Source: Verrucosispora sp. NA02020
GTDB lineage: Bacteria; Actinomycetota; Actinomycetes; Mycobacteriales; Micromonosporaceae
Length of the DNA: 64,000 bases
Assembly (NCBI RefSeq): GCF_013364215.1
Contig: NZ_CP054923.1
Span: 3,100,001 to 3,164,000 of the forward strand
Direction of reading: 5' to 3'
Shown: positions 52,626 through 62,600 of the stretch, piece after piece
Numbering within the stretch: the first letter of the stretch is position 1
Layout of the letters: the number at the start of each line of letters is the position of its first letter
The notes under the pieces: model-generated
The model's database searches: none
What the model saw: only the letters and a program-made list of their open reading frames with translations
What the model was told of the DNA's origin: nothing
Position numbers and translations under genes: made by a program

Positions 52626-53606
52626 CTACGCTGCCTGTAGTCCGGGACGGTCCGCGCCGACCGGGGTCGCCCGCAGGCGGCCCCGGATCGTGCGGGCGGC
52701 CGCGCGCAACTCGCGCACCGTGTGCGCCACCGGTGCCTCGCGCAGGGCCTCCGGCGAGGCCAGTGCGTAGATCCGACGGTGCGGCCAGTTGGCCAGCGGT
52801 CGCACGCGCAGCCGACTGTCGAGGTGGGCCGAGATGGCCAGCTCGTTCATGAGGGTGATGCCGACGCCGCTGGTCACGAGGTTCTGGATCGTGACGTGGT
52901 CGTCCGCGGTGGCCACCAGGCGGGGCGTGAAACGCGTCGCCGCGCAGGCGGCGAGGAAGCGCTCCCGCACGGTCTCCATGACCCACGGCTCGTCGGCGAG
53001 GTCGGCGAAGTCGACCTCGTCACCGTCGGACGTCTCCCGGGCCAGCCGGTGGTCGGCCGGCACCACGACGCACCGGCGATCGGTCATCAGGGACACGCGG
53101 CGAAGGCCGCGCTCCGCGTCGGCGGTGGCCTCGTTGGTCCAGTCGCACAGCAGGCCGATCTCGATCTTGCCGGACCGCAGGAGCTGGGCGGCCTCGGGCG
53201 GTTCGACCTGCTGCACGACGAGCTGCGGTGCGGGATCCCCGCCGTCGTCAGGCGTGCTCCGGGCGAGCCGGTCCAGCAGCGAGGGGACCAGGGTGGCGCA
53301 GCTGCTCCGGAACGCCCCCAGCCGGACGGTGTCGGCCCGCTGCTCGCTCATCGCCCTGATCTCGGCCTCGGCGGCCGCGAGGGCGGTCAGCACGATCTCG
53401 GCGTGGTCGGCCAGCCGGCGGCCGGTCTCGGTCAACACGATTCCTCGTCCCGCCCGCATCACCAGGGATGCCCGGGTGGCCCGTTCGAGCAGCCGCATCT
53501 GATAACTGATGGCCGGCTGGGAATAACCGAGTGCCTTGGCGGCGGCGGTGTACGAGCCGTACCGCGCCACTTCGGCCAGGATCAGCAACTGATGCGTGTC
53601 CAACAC
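52626..53606 (-). CDS. LysR-family transcriptional regulator
   Basis: This LysR-type regulator of about 326 aa has an N-terminal winged helix (LLILAEVARYGSYTAAAKALGYSQPAISYQMRLLERA) and a C-terminal periplasmic-binding-like effector domain (VRLGAFRSSCATLVPSLLDRLA, then GKIEIGLLCDW and NLVTSGVGITLMNELAIS). GTG 53606 gives the usual family start (VLDTHQLLIL); an ATG at 53618 would add four residues but lies inside the probable operator. It is divergent from the amino-acid transporter at 53832 and likely controls it in response to an amino acid. Confidence 0.88.
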   Translation of the reverse strand: MLDTHQLLILAEVARYGSYTAAAKALGYSQPAISYQMRLLERATRASLVMRAGRGIVLTETGRRLADHAEIVLTALAAAEAEIRAMSEQRADTVRLGAFRSSCATLVPSLLDRLARSTPDDGGDPAPQLVVQQVEPPEAAQLLRSGKIEIGLLCDWTNEATADAERGLRRVSLMTDRRCVVVPADHRLARETSDGDEVDFADLADEPWVMETVRERFLAACAATRFTPRLVATADDHVTIQNLVTSGVGITLMNELAISAHLDSRLRVRPLANWPHRRIYALASPEALREAPVAHTVRELRAAARTIRGRLRATPVGADRPGLQAA

Positions 53607-53614
53607 GAGTGGAA

Positions 53615-53633
53615 TCATAAGGATCACTTATGA
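53615..53633. promoter_or_regulatory. LysR-type operator TCATAAG-N5-CTTATGA
   Basis: A perfect 7-bp inverted repeat with a 5-bp spacer fits the T-N11-A rule for LysR binding sites. It lies directly upstream of, or overlapping, the LysR start and about 200 bp from the transporter gene, so autorepression is likely. Confidence 0.65.
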
Positions 53634-53831
53634 ATGCTCGGTGACGTTTTGATTGGACGTTCGGCGGCGTCGGCCCGATGCTTTGTCCGCAACCGAATTC
53701 GGCTGACCCCCGCTATCGGACGGTGCCCCCAGATATTCGTCGTCGGCGCCGTCCTGCCCACGGCCGACCACGAGCGGCCGGCGTTCACCCACCCCCGAGT
53801 AGTCCCCGGACACACCCTCAGGAGAGACACA

Positions 53832-54824
53832 GTGGAACCATCGACCGTCCTGGCCGCTCGCGGCCGACGCCGGCTCGCCGGTCGACGGGCTGCCGTCCTG
53901 GCCACCGCCGTGGCACTGACCACCGCCCTCGGCGTGACCGCAGGGTGCAGCTCCGCCCCCCTGCCGGCGCCGCCCGGCACCGCCGCCGCCGACGGGGGAG
54001 CGGGCGGCGAGTCGATCGAGAAGATCCTGGCCGACGCCCCCGTCGCCGACCCGGCCGACCTGTCGGCCGGTGGCCGGGCGGCCACCATCAAGCAGGCGGG
54101 CACCCTGCGCGTCGGGGGCACCGCCACCGCCGCCCTGTTCTCGCTGAAGGACCCGACCACCGGCAAGGTGACCGGCTTCGACGCCTACCTGGCTCAACTC
54201 CTGGCCAAGTACATCACCGGGACGCCGTCGGTCGAACTGGTCCAGGTGACGGCGCAGACCCGGGAACTACTGCTGCAGAACGGCACCGTCGACGCGGTGC
54301 TGGCCACCTACACCATCACCCCGGCCCGGGCCGAGAAGATCAACTTTGCCGGGCCGTACTTCAACTCCGGCACCTCGATCCTGGTGAAGAAGTCGGAGAC
54401 CGGCATCACGACGCCGTCGGACCTGGCCGGCCGGACGGTCGTGACCCAGGCCAACTCCACGGCGGTCAACACCCTCAAGCAGGTGGTGCCGGACGCGAAG
54501 CTGCTCCTGCTGGAGACCAACGACCAGTGCGTCCAGGCGCTTCGCCAGGGCCGGGCGGAGGCGTACGTGCTCGACCAGGCCATCCTGCTCGGCAACGCGC
54601 AACGCGACCCGGAGGTCAAGGTCGTCGGCCAACCGTTCACCGAGGACCCCTACGGGATCGGTCTGCCTCCCGGTGACGCGGAGTTCAAGACGTTCGTCAA
54701 CGGCTGGCTGACCAAGATCGTCGAGGCCGGGCTGTGGGACCGGATCTGGAAACTGACCCTGGGCACCGCGATCGAGGGCGAACCGCCGACCCCGCCGGTC
54801 CTCGGCTCCGTGGCCGGAAGCTGA
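53832..54824 (+). CDS. Amino-acid ABC transporter substrate-binding lipoprotein
   Basis: This 330-aa exported lipoprotein has a basic N-terminus, a hydrophobic core and a lipobox ending GVTAGCSS. The mature part matches family 3 solute-binding proteins for polar amino acids: KDPTTGKVTGFDAYLAQLLAKYI, TITPARAEKINFAGPYFNSGTSILV and GRTVVTQANSTAVNTL. The GTG at 53832 follows CAGGAGAGA. It is the first gene of a four-gene set with two permeases and a glutamine amidotransferase-like protein. The glutamate/glutamine specificity is suggested by the family only. Confidence 0.88.
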   Translation: MEPSTVLAARGRRRLAGRRAAVLATAVALTTALGVTAGCSSAPLPAPPGTAAADGGAGGESIEKILADAPVADPADLSAGGRAATIKQAGTLRVGGTATAALFSLKDPTTGKVTGFDAYLAQLLAKYITGTPSVELVQVTAQTRELLLQNGTVDAVLATYTITPARAEKINFAGPYFNSGTSILVKKSETGITTPSDLAGRTVVTQANSTAVNTLKQVVPDAKLLLLETNDQCVQALRQGRAEAYVLDQAILLGNAQRDPEVKVVGQPFTEDPYGIGLPPGDAEFKTFVNGWLTKIVEAGLWDRIWKLTLGTAIEGEPPTPPVLGSVAGS

Positions 54825-54835
54825 GCGTAGTCCCC

Positions 54836-55516
54836 GTGCCGTACGTGTCGGAGGTGGCTGGGATCCCGCTGGTCGACGGCGTGCTCAGCCACCTCGGCCG
54901 GCTGGGAGCCGGCCTCCTGGTCACCGTCGAGCTCACGGCGGCCTCGTTCGCGGGCGCGATGGTCCTGGGCACCCTGCTGGCGATCATGCGGATCGTGCCG
55001 GTGCCGTTGCTGAGGCTCTGCGCCGCGATCTACGTGCAGTTCATGCGCAACACGCCGCTGCTGGTCCTGCTGGTGCTGTTCGTGTTCGGGCTGCCCGAGA
55101 TCGGGATCCTGTACGACCTGTTCTGGACGGTCACCACCGCGATGGCGATGTACGGGGCCGCGCTGGTCGCCGAGACGATCCGGTCCGGCATCCGGACCGT
55201 GCCGCCCGGTGAGGCGGAAGCGGCCCGGGCCCTGGGCATGACCACGGCACGCAGTCTGCGTCACGTCATCCTTCCGCGCGCCTTCCGCTCGATGGTCCAG
55301 CCGCTGGGGAACATCTTCATCGCCATCGCCCTGAGCAGTTCCCTCGCCGCGGCGGTCGGTGTCACCGAGCTGACCGGCGAGACCGACCTGATCAACCTGG
55401 AATTCGCCGACGCCGGCCCGACCTTCCTGGTCAGCACGGCGCTCTACCTCATCCTGACCCTGAGCATCGGCTTCGTCACCGGGCTGCTGGAGAAGAAGGT
55501 GGCGATCGGACGATGA
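54836..55516 (+). CDS. Amino-acid ABC transporter permease (HisM/GluC-like)
   Basis: This 226-aa inner-membrane permease has about five hydrophobic segments and the conserved cytoplasmic loop GIRTVPPGEAEAARALGMTTARSLRHVILPRAFRSMVQPLGN typical of polar amino-acid importers. The start is GTG 54836, 11 bp after the binding-protein stop; it overlaps the second permease by 4 bp. It pairs with that protein to form the membrane channel. Confidence 0.88.
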   Translation: MPYVSEVAGIPLVDGVLSHLGRLGAGLLVTVELTAASFAGAMVLGTLLAIMRIVPVPLLRLCAAIYVQFMRNTPLLVLLVLFVFGLPEIGILYDLFWTVTTAMAMYGAALVAETIRSGIRTVPPGEAEAARALGMTTARSLRHVILPRAFRSMVQPLGNIFIAIALSSSLAAAVGVTELTGETDLINLEFADAGPTFLVSTALYLILTLSIGFVTGLLEKKVAIGR

Positions 55517-56307
55517 GCGTGTCCGAGCAGGCCCTGTTCGACCAGCCGGGTCCCCGGGGCCGGCGATGGATCCGGCTGGCGACCATCGGCACCGCCGTCC
55601 TCCTGGTCGGTCTGTTCTGGCTTGCGATCACCGAGTTCCACGCCCACGGCCAGCTCGACCCCGCCAAATGGACGATCTTCGGGCAGTGGCCTGTGATGGC
55701 CTTCCTGCTCCGGGGCCTCGCGGCCACCCTCCTGGCCGCCGGGGTCAGCGCCGTGATCGCCGCGCCGCTGGGATTCCTGGTCGCGCTCGGCCGGCTGTCC
55801 CGGCGACGGGTCATCCGGTGGCCGGCGGTTGCGTACGTGGAACTGTTCCGCGCGGTGCCGATCCTGCTGCTGCTGTTCGCCTTCCTGATCCTGGCGCCTC
55901 GCTTCGGGCTACGGCTACCGATCTTCTGGCAACTGGTCGTACCGATCGTGGTCTCGAACGTGGCCGCCCTCGCCGAGATCTTCCGCGCCGGCATCCTCTC
56001 CGTCGACAGGGGACAGACCGAGGCCGGGCTCTGCGTGGGCTTGAGCCCATCGGCCACCATGCGGCTGGTGGTGCTCCCGCAGGCCCTGCGGCGCGTCGCC
56101 CCGGCGCTGGTGACGCAGTTCATCCGCCTGCTCAAGGAGAGCACGCTCGGCTACGTGGTGAGTTTCCTCGAACTGCTCCACGCGGGCCGGGTGCTCGGCG
56201 AGTACACCCACGCCCTCATCCAGACCTACCTCGTGATGACCCTCATGTTCGTCGCGGTCAACGCATTGCTGTCGTGGCTCGCCACGGTGCTGCAGCGGCG
56301 TGGCTGA
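55513..56307 (+). CDS. Amino-acid ABC transporter permease (GluD-like)
   Basis: This 264-aa permease has an N-terminal cytoplasmic tail, then several membrane segments and the loop GILSVDRGQTEAGLCVGLSPSATMRLVVLPQALRRVAPALVTQFI. It forms a heterodimer with the preceding permease. No ATP-binding subunit gene follows; the next gene is an amidotransferase, so the ATPase must be encoded elsewhere. Confidence 0.88.
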   Translation: MSVSEQALFDQPGPRGRRWIRLATIGTAVLLVGLFWLAITEFHAHGQLDPAKWTIFGQWPVMAFLLRGLAATLLAAGVSAVIAAPLGFLVALGRLSRRRVIRWPAVAYVELFRAVPILLLLFAFLILAPRFGLRLPIFWQLVVPIVVSNVAALAEIFRAGILSVDRGQTEAGLCVGLSPSATMRLVVLPQALRRVAPALVTQFIRLLKESTLGYVVSFLELLHAGRVLGEYTHALIQTYLVMTLMFVAVNALLSWLATVLQRRG

Positions 56308-56336
56308 CCGCCCACCCTGACCCCGGGAGTATGCAC

Positions 56337-57128
56337 ATGTGCCGTCTGTTGGGTGTGGTCGGCGCGTCCGCCGGTCGCCTGACCGAGCTTCTCGCCACCG
56401 AACTACCCGGATTCACCGAACTCTCGGCCGAACACGGCGACGGCTGGGGCGTGGCCCACTGGCACGACGGTGAACTCCGCGTCGACAAGGAGCCGACGTC
56501 GGCCCGTACCAGCGAGGGATTCACCTCCACGCTGAGCCGGATCACCACCGACGCCGCCCTGCTGCACATCAGGCTGGCCAATCCCGGGTCACCGCTCGTC
56601 CTGGCCAACACCCACCCGTTCCGGTCCGCGACGGTCGCCTTCGCCCACAACGGTGACTTCTCCCCGGCCGACGCCGTCGACGATCTGCTCGAACCGGAGA
56701 TGCGTGAAGCGGTCGCCGGTACCACCGACAGCGAACGGTTCTTCCTCCTGGTCAGGCAGTTCCTGCGCCGCACCGACCCGGTGACCGCGCTCAGTTCGGC
56801 CGCCGCCGAGGTACGGCGTCACGCCACCCGGTACAGCGGCCTCAACTGCCTGCTGCTGACCGAGCAGTCGTTGTTCGCCTACGCGGACCATGATCCGGAC
56901 TCCGCTGTCAGCCGGCGTCGTGGCCCCGGGTTCTTCCCCCTCAACTACCTCGTCGAACCCGATCGCGTGGTGGTCGCCTCGACGGGTTGGGACCAGCCCA
57001 CCCCGCCCTGGCACCAACTGGACCAACGGCACGTGCTCGAGGTCCGCCGCTCCGATCTGCGGGTCTCCCGACACCTGACGCGGCCCGAGCTGCCCCCGGT
57101 CGCGGCCGTGAAGAGCGGCGTCCGATGA
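56337..57128 (+). CDS. Class II glutamine amidotransferase
   Basis: This 263-aa N-terminal-nucleophile amidotransferase of the YafJ/EgtC type has the catalytic Cys as residue 2 (MCRLLGVVG), exposed after Met removal. Other landmarks are GDGWGVAHW, LLHIRLANPGSPLVLANTHPF, AFAHNGDF and TTDSERFF. ATG 56337 is chosen over the ATG two codons earlier because Cys must be N-terminal and GGGAG is better spaced. It would release ammonia from glutamine or a gamma-glutamyl compound. Its place after an amino-acid importer suggests a shared gamma-glutamyl or amide substrate. Confidence 0.88.
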   Translation: MCRLLGVVGASAGRLTELLATELPGFTELSAEHGDGWGVAHWHDGELRVDKEPTSARTSEGFTSTLSRITTDAALLHIRLANPGSPLVLANTHPFRSATVAFAHNGDFSPADAVDDLLEPEMREAVAGTTDSERFFLLVRQFLRRTDPVTALSSAAAEVRRHATRYSGLNCLLLTEQSLFAYADHDPDSAVSRRRGPGFFPLNYLVEPDRVVVASTGWDQPTPPWHQLDQRHVLEVRRSDLRVSRHLTRPELPPVAAVKSGVR

Positions 57129-57205
57129 GCACGCGCCCGGTGCCACGGTGGCCTTCCCGTTCCGCGCCGTCCGGGTCGAGGTGAGGGCGCTGGCAGAATG
57201 ATCGG

Positions 57206-57772
57206 ATGTCCGCCGAAGCCGCGCACGCCGCGGAGATCCTCACCGCGCTCGCCACTCCCGAGCGCCTCCAGGCGTTGGCCGAACTCGCCCGCCGGGGCGA
57301 CGACGGGCTCACGGCCACCCAGTTGGCCCAGGCGCTGGACATCCCCGTACCGAAGGCCGGAGCGGCGCTCGCCCGGCTCCACGCGATCGGCGTGGTCACC
57401 GGCACCGGCGTCTACCGGGCCCGGCTCGACGCCCTGCGGGAGACCGCCGCCGACCTGGACCGTCAGCAGCCGATCAGCCGTCTGCTCGTGGTCTATCCGG
57501 AGCTGCGGAGCGTCTTCTCGCACGGCCGGCTGACCGCCTTTCCGCCGCCCCTGTCGCGGCGGTGGGAACTGCTGGCCGAGATGCTGGTCCGCTTCCTCGA
57601 CCTCGACGGCCCGTGCGACGAGGACGAGATCAACCGGCGGCTCTCCGCCGTCACCGACGACGTGGCCGGTGCCCGGCGGATGCTGGTCGACGCCGGCTGG
57701 CTGGAACGCGACCGCGCCGGCACCACCTACGGCACGTCGCGCACGCTACCCGCGCGCGAGTCGTCCGCCTGA
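57206..57772 (+). CDS. DUF2087 domain protein with ArsR-like helix-turn-helix
   Basis: This 188-aa protein has an N-terminal winged-helix region (AAEILTALATPERLQALAELARRGDDGLTATQLAQALD) followed by the DUF2087 pattern FPPPLSRRWELLAEMLVRFLDLDGPCDEDEINRRLSAVTDD, ending with a short basic strand that often binds RNA or DNA. It probably acts as a transcriptional regulator, but the target is unknown. A strong hairpin follows 18 bp after the stop. Confidence 0.8.
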   Translation: MSAEAAHAAEILTALATPERLQALAELARRGDDGLTATQLAQALDIPVPKAGAALARLHAIGVVTGTGVYRARLDALRETAADLDRQQPISRLLVVYPELRSVFSHGRLTAFPPPLSRRWELLAEMLVRFLDLDGPCDEDEINRRLSAVTDDVAGARRMLVDAGWLERDRAGTTYGTSRTLPARESSA

Positions 57773-57790
57773 TCAAGCCAGGACACAGAC

Positions 57791-57822
57791 GTGCGGCCGG
57801 GACGGTGCTGTCCCGGCCGCAC
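57791..57822. terminator. Bidirectional hairpin terminator
   Basis: A perfect 13-bp stem (GTGCGGCCGGGAC / GTCCCGGCCGCAC) with a 6-nt loop lies between the convergent genes ending at 57772 (+) and 57831 (-). Confidence 0.75.
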
Positions 57823-57830
57823 TGTGCGGA

Positions 57831-58007
57831 TCAGATGTTGGAGATGCGGAACACGGTCGCGGCGGTGTCACCGCGCGCCGCGCGGTCTCCGGCGGCCGCC
57901 GACTCCTCCGGGGTCGCCCCACGGGCCATGGCCCTGGCCACGGCCGCGTCGCGCTGCTCTTCGATCTTCCGCCTACGCCGCTGGGTGAACCTGCTCCAGA
58001 TAGACAT
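57831..58007 (-). CDS. Small basic protein, 58 aa
   Basis: A short, highly charged product (SRFTQRRRRKIEEQRDAAVARAMARGATPEESAAAGDRAARGDTAATVFRISNI), predicted helical, without a signal or membrane segment. ATG 58007 is preferred; a GTG at 58049 would extend it by 14 residues without a better ribosome site. The family is not recognised. Confidence 0.55.
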   Translation of the reverse strand: MSIWSRFTQRRRRKIEEQRDAAVARAMARGATPEESAAAGDRAARGDTAATVFRISNI

Positions 58008-58093
58008 ACAGAAGATCTTCCCGATCGCCGACGGACCAAACCGGATCACGGGCGATCATCGGATCACCCGTGAACCGTCGATGTCCGGACGGG

Positions 58094-59347
58094 TCAGGGC
58101 ACCGCCACCACCGCGTCGGTACCCGGCATCCGGGTCACGCTGGGCAGTTGCGGCACCGCCTGCGCCGAACGGCTGCTCACGCCGCCGGTCGGGCAGATCG
58201 CGGTGAGCACGAACGTCTGCCAGGCGATGTCGACCGGATGCGCGTCAGGCAGCCCGATCTGGTAGTGGCTGAGGTTGATCCCGGAGGACGCCTGGCGCAC
58301 ACCGTCCCGGCTGTGCAGTGAGTACGTCAGGTGACCGATGACCGCGCCGTCGTGACCCCAGACCTCGCCGCACGGGGTGGAGAGCGAATAGATGCCCAGA
58401 CCGTAGCCACCGGCCTCCGGCACTCCCGGCACCATCGGCACTCGGGTGAGCATCTGGTCGAGGGTGGCCGGACGGAGCAGATCACCACGGAGCAGCGCCC
58501 GGAAGAAGGTGTTCAGGTCCGCCGTGGTGGAGATCATCTCACCTGCCGCGCCGGCCCAGCTCATGTTGAACTCGCTCACGTCGCGAGCGCCGAAGGGGGC
58601 GAAGTAGGCGCCACCGTGCGGACCGCGGATCGTCGGATCGGTGCCCGGGAAGGACGTGCCGGTCAGCTTCAGCGGTCGGAGGATCCGCCGCTGCACCTCG
58701 GTCGCCGTACTGCTGCCGGTGACCGCTTCGATCAGCATTCCGGCCAGGACGTAGTTGGTGTTCGAGTAGCTGAATCCCGCGCCCGGGGCATTGGTCGGCG
58801 GCATGGCCAGACCCATGGCGACCAGCTCGGCCGGAGCGTACGTGGTGACCTGCATCCGGTTGATCGCCGCGTACGAGTCGATCATCGCGTTGGTGTAGTT
58901 GCCGATGCCGCTGGTGTGGTTCAGCAGCATCCGGACGGTGACCTGGGCGCCGGTCTCGCCCGGTACGACGTCGGGCAGCCGCTGCCCGATCGGGTCGTCC
59001 AGACCCAGTCGGCCCTCGTCGACGAGCTGGAGCACGGTGGTGGCGACGAACGTCTTGGTGATGCTGCCGATGCGGTGACGCATCTGCGGCTGCATCGGTC
59101 GTGGCTTGGTCAGGAACGCCTGGCCGGCGGCGCCCTGCCAGTCGTGTCGGCCGTCGCGCACGGCGGCCAGCGCGCCGGGCACACCGGCCTCGGGCACCGC
59201 CGCGAGCGCGGCGCGCAGCCCGGTGCGGTCCAGCTTTCCGGCGGACGCGCCGGGCTGCGCCACGGCGGAGGCGGGTACGACAGCGATCGTGGCGACCAGC
59301 GTGAGGCTGGTGGCCACCACCTTGAGTGTCCGAAGAGTGCGAGACAT
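58094..59347 (-). CDS. Secreted serine hydrolase (class C beta-lactamase / D-Ala-D-Ala carboxypeptidase family)
   Basis: This 417-aa exported protein has a signal peptide ending near PASAVAQ. The penicilloyl-serine fold motifs are SITK (GSITKTFVA), YSN (FSYSNTNYVL) and HDG (WGHDGAVIG), as in Streptomyces R61-type DD-carboxypeptidases and esterases. It probably trims peptidoglycan peptides or cleaves small esters/amides outside the cell. The start MSRTLRTLK at 59347 is preferred over an in-frame ATG 27 codons upstream because the signal peptide begins here. Confidence 0.88.
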   Translation of the reverse strand: MSRTLRTLKVVATSLTLVATIAVVPASAVAQPGASAGKLDRTGLRAALAAVPEAGVPGALAAVRDGRHDWQGAAGQAFLTKPRPMQPQMRHRIGSITKTFVATTVLQLVDEGRLGLDDPIGQRLPDVVPGETGAQVTVRMLLNHTSGIGNYTNAMIDSYAAINRMQVTTYAPAELVAMGLAMPPTNAPGAGFSYSNTNYVLAGMLIEAVTGSSTATEVQRRILRPLKLTGTSFPGTDPTIRGPHGGAYFAPFGARDVSEFNMSWAGAAGEMISTTADLNTFFRALLRGDLLRPATLDQMLTRVPMVPGVPEAGGYGLGIYSLSTPCGEVWGHDGAVIGHLTYSLHSRDGVRQASSGINLSHYQIGLPDAHPVDIAWQTFVLTAICPTGGVSSRSAQAVPQLPSVTRMPGTDAVVAVP

Positions 59348-59616
59348 GGAAATAGCATCGATGTGTCCTGGTCGGAGTGCATCGTGCTCAGGCGCGAGAT
59401 TCGACTCCCACTGCGGAGTGAGCCGCATTCGACCAGCGGCCTACCGCAGCACCACCGCCGCAGGTCTCGCGCATGACCCGGCACCCCGCCGGTACAGATG
59501 TCCCTGGACGCCGGGCGGTCGTCCCTGCCCTCCGGGACGTCCCGCCCACCAGCCTCGGAACGGTCAGGTTCGATGCGGCCCGGCCCGTCCGGTCCCGGTC
59601 TTGGGAGGAACACGTG

Positions 59617-62600
59617 GTGACGACAGCGGCGAAGGGGTCGGGCAGACCGCCCGGCCGACACGGCAGGCCCCCGGGACGCCGGGGCACCCTCGGACGGTGG
59701 TGTGCCGTCGGGATCGCGGCGATGCTGACCGTGACCATGCACCAGACTCCGGCGCGGGCGGTCGAGCAGGTGCCGTTCGACGAGCACACCGTGCACGGTG
59801 CGCTCTTCGCTGCCGTGGTGCAGCTCCACGACAACGGTGCCGCCGGGCTCACCGACGCCCTGCTCACCGCCGAACTGCTGGACTGGCGTACGGCGAACCC
59901 GAACGCCGACGCCGCCCAGGTGGCGGCACACGCCAACGGCACCCGCGCGGCCGTCGCCACGGTGGCGCCCGACGGCAGCGGGGAGGAGCGGTCCCGCTTC
60001 GCCCTGGCGATGGCCCTGCTCGCGCGGCTGGGGGAGACCCCGAGCAGCGGCGCGGTGCTCACCGGCCCGACGGTGCGGACCTTCCTGGACAGCACCGTCG
60101 GCGCCGAGGGCGCCAACGTCGTACCGGACATGCTGAACCTGGTCCGGGGCGGCTACCAGGACGCCGCGTGGAACGCGAAGTCCCGCGACGTCGTCCGCGA
60201 GACCTGGATGGAGCTGCACCGACGGGCGAAGGTGGACGACCCGCTGACCGTCGGGTGGGACGCCGCGTTCACCGGCCGCACCAAGACGGCGGTCCGCACC
60301 CCGGTGGACACGTTGCTGGCCACCCGCATCCACGAACCGCGTCCGGACGGCAACGCCGGCACGCTCGGCCACTACGTGCCGCTGACCGCCATCCGGGACG
60401 AGCGCGACGACCCGGCCGCCTTCCGCGCGCTGGTGCAGGACCGTGCCTACGCGGCGCTGGCCGTGCTGGACGCGGGCGGACGCGCCCGGGCCGACGAGGT
60501 GGTGGCCAGGGCGGCGACCTACCCGCTCAACGGCGACCCGAAGCCGACCGCGGCGGTCATCGACGAGGAGAAGCGCAAGACCGCCGAGAACAAGACGATC
60601 TTCGAGGGGCTCGGCTCCACGGTCAGCGTGCTCTCCACCGTGATGGGTTTCCACGACAAGAAGTTCGGCAAGCAACTGGAGACCATCGGCAAGGCGATCG
60701 TCACCTCGGTCACCGCCATCAACACCTACATGACCACCGTGCTCGGCCAGGGGCTGAGCACCGCCGCCGTCGCCATGGGCACCGCGGTGCTCACCGGTAA
60801 CCTGCTCGGCGCGGCGGTGAGCCTGATCGGTCTGTTCGCCGGCGGCGGCGACCCGAACGCCGCCGTGCAGGCCGAGATCGGCAAGCTCCGGGACCAGATC
60901 AACCGCCTGGCCCAGGGCATGGACCGGCGCTTCGACCGGATCGAGGCGGCGCTCGGCGAGATGTACGCCAACCTGGTCGCCCAGCTCGACGCACTGACCC
61001 GGTCGCTGGACCAGGTCCACGCCAACCTCGGCCGGATCGCCACCCAGTTGCAGACCATCGAACGCAAGGTCGACGCGATGGCCCTTGCCACCCACGTGGC
61101 GTTGCAGAACATCGCCCGTGACCCGCTGAACACGGTCATCACCACCTACGTGCACCACAAGGAGATCACCGGGGAACCGATCCCGGACTACATCAACACG
61201 TACTTCCCGAAGGCCGAGTCGCCGACGTTCGAGTTCGCCACGCTGCGCGCCGCCGCCGAGGGCACCTTCACCGTCCCGGCCGGGACGAGCACCGCCGATC
61301 CGGTCTCGCAGCTCGACCTCTTCCTGCCCGAGGGTTCGATCAACTACCTGACCCAGTGGGCCGGTCAGCGGGTCGGCGGCGCCTGGACCACCGGACCGGT
61401 GGCCAACGCCGCCGCCTGGAAGACCGCCGCCCGCACCTACAACATCCTGCAACTGCAGAACCCGCAGTACGCCAGGCGCATCGACACCGGGCGGGCCGAG
61501 GCGGTGGCGCTGGCCGGTGACGAGATCAACGAGCGGGTCCGGCAGTTCAGCAAGCCGACCGACGACGGATCCACCAACGCTCTGTTCACCGCGCTGGTCG
61601 ACGACTACCGCACCGCCATGAACGGCTGGCGGGACCAGGTCGACAACGTCCGCCGCGCGGTGCTCTGGAACGGTAGCGACGTGATCCCCGAGTACGACAT
61701 GTGGGGCAGCCCGGACCAGCAGATCGCCGCCGGGAACCGGATCGGCGAGACCGGCTCGATCGGCCCCTGCACCGGGACTCTCGGCAACCGCGCCGTCCCG
61801 GCGACCCTGCGGCACAACACCCTGCCGAACCCGTTCCAGTTGGCCGCCCACGGCCTGCCGCCGGCCCACCGGCCCTCCTTCACGAGCTGCTACGAGGCGC
61901 AGTTCGTCAACGTGGTGGAGAACCCGGGGCCCCGCTTCCACACCACCAGCGGCGACCTGCAGATCACCGTACGGTCCCGGGTGAAGTGGGCCGGCGGGGA
62001 CTGGCAGCAGGTCCGTAGTGCCACCCGGGTCTTCCCGATCGGCGTCTACTGTTCCTGGAGCGTCCGCTCCGAGATTCCCGACGGCTACTGCTACGACGAG
62101 CGCAAGTTCCTCGACGAGCGGTGGAACACCACCTATCGGACGGCCTTCGAGTCCGCCGCGATCCCGGCGGTGGACGCCCAGACGGCGACCGCCCGGGCCA
62201 AGGCCGCCAGCATGCTCGCCGGCCGGCAGAAGTACTTCTACCGGGTCATGCTGGCTGGCTCCGGCACCGCCGCGCCGGACCCCGGCACCTGGGACTCGGC
62301 GAAGGCGCTGTGGCAGCAGGGCAAGAAGGTCTCCAACGCGCTGCGGCTGCTCCAGGCGTACACCGAGCTGGGTTGGGGCACTGCCCTGGAGTCCGACGAC
62401 GGCCTGCGCGGGCTGCTCTTCGGCAGCCACGGCCTGCCGGCCGACTGGGCCCGGCCCCGCAGCGACGCCGACCAGTCCGCCAACCGGCACCTGCACAACG
62501 CGATGGCGCAGGCGCTGGCGAACTACGCCGGCTGCACGCAGCACGACGGCTGGGACCCGTGCGGCGGCGACCAGTCCGGGTTCAACCCCCTGGCCAACCA

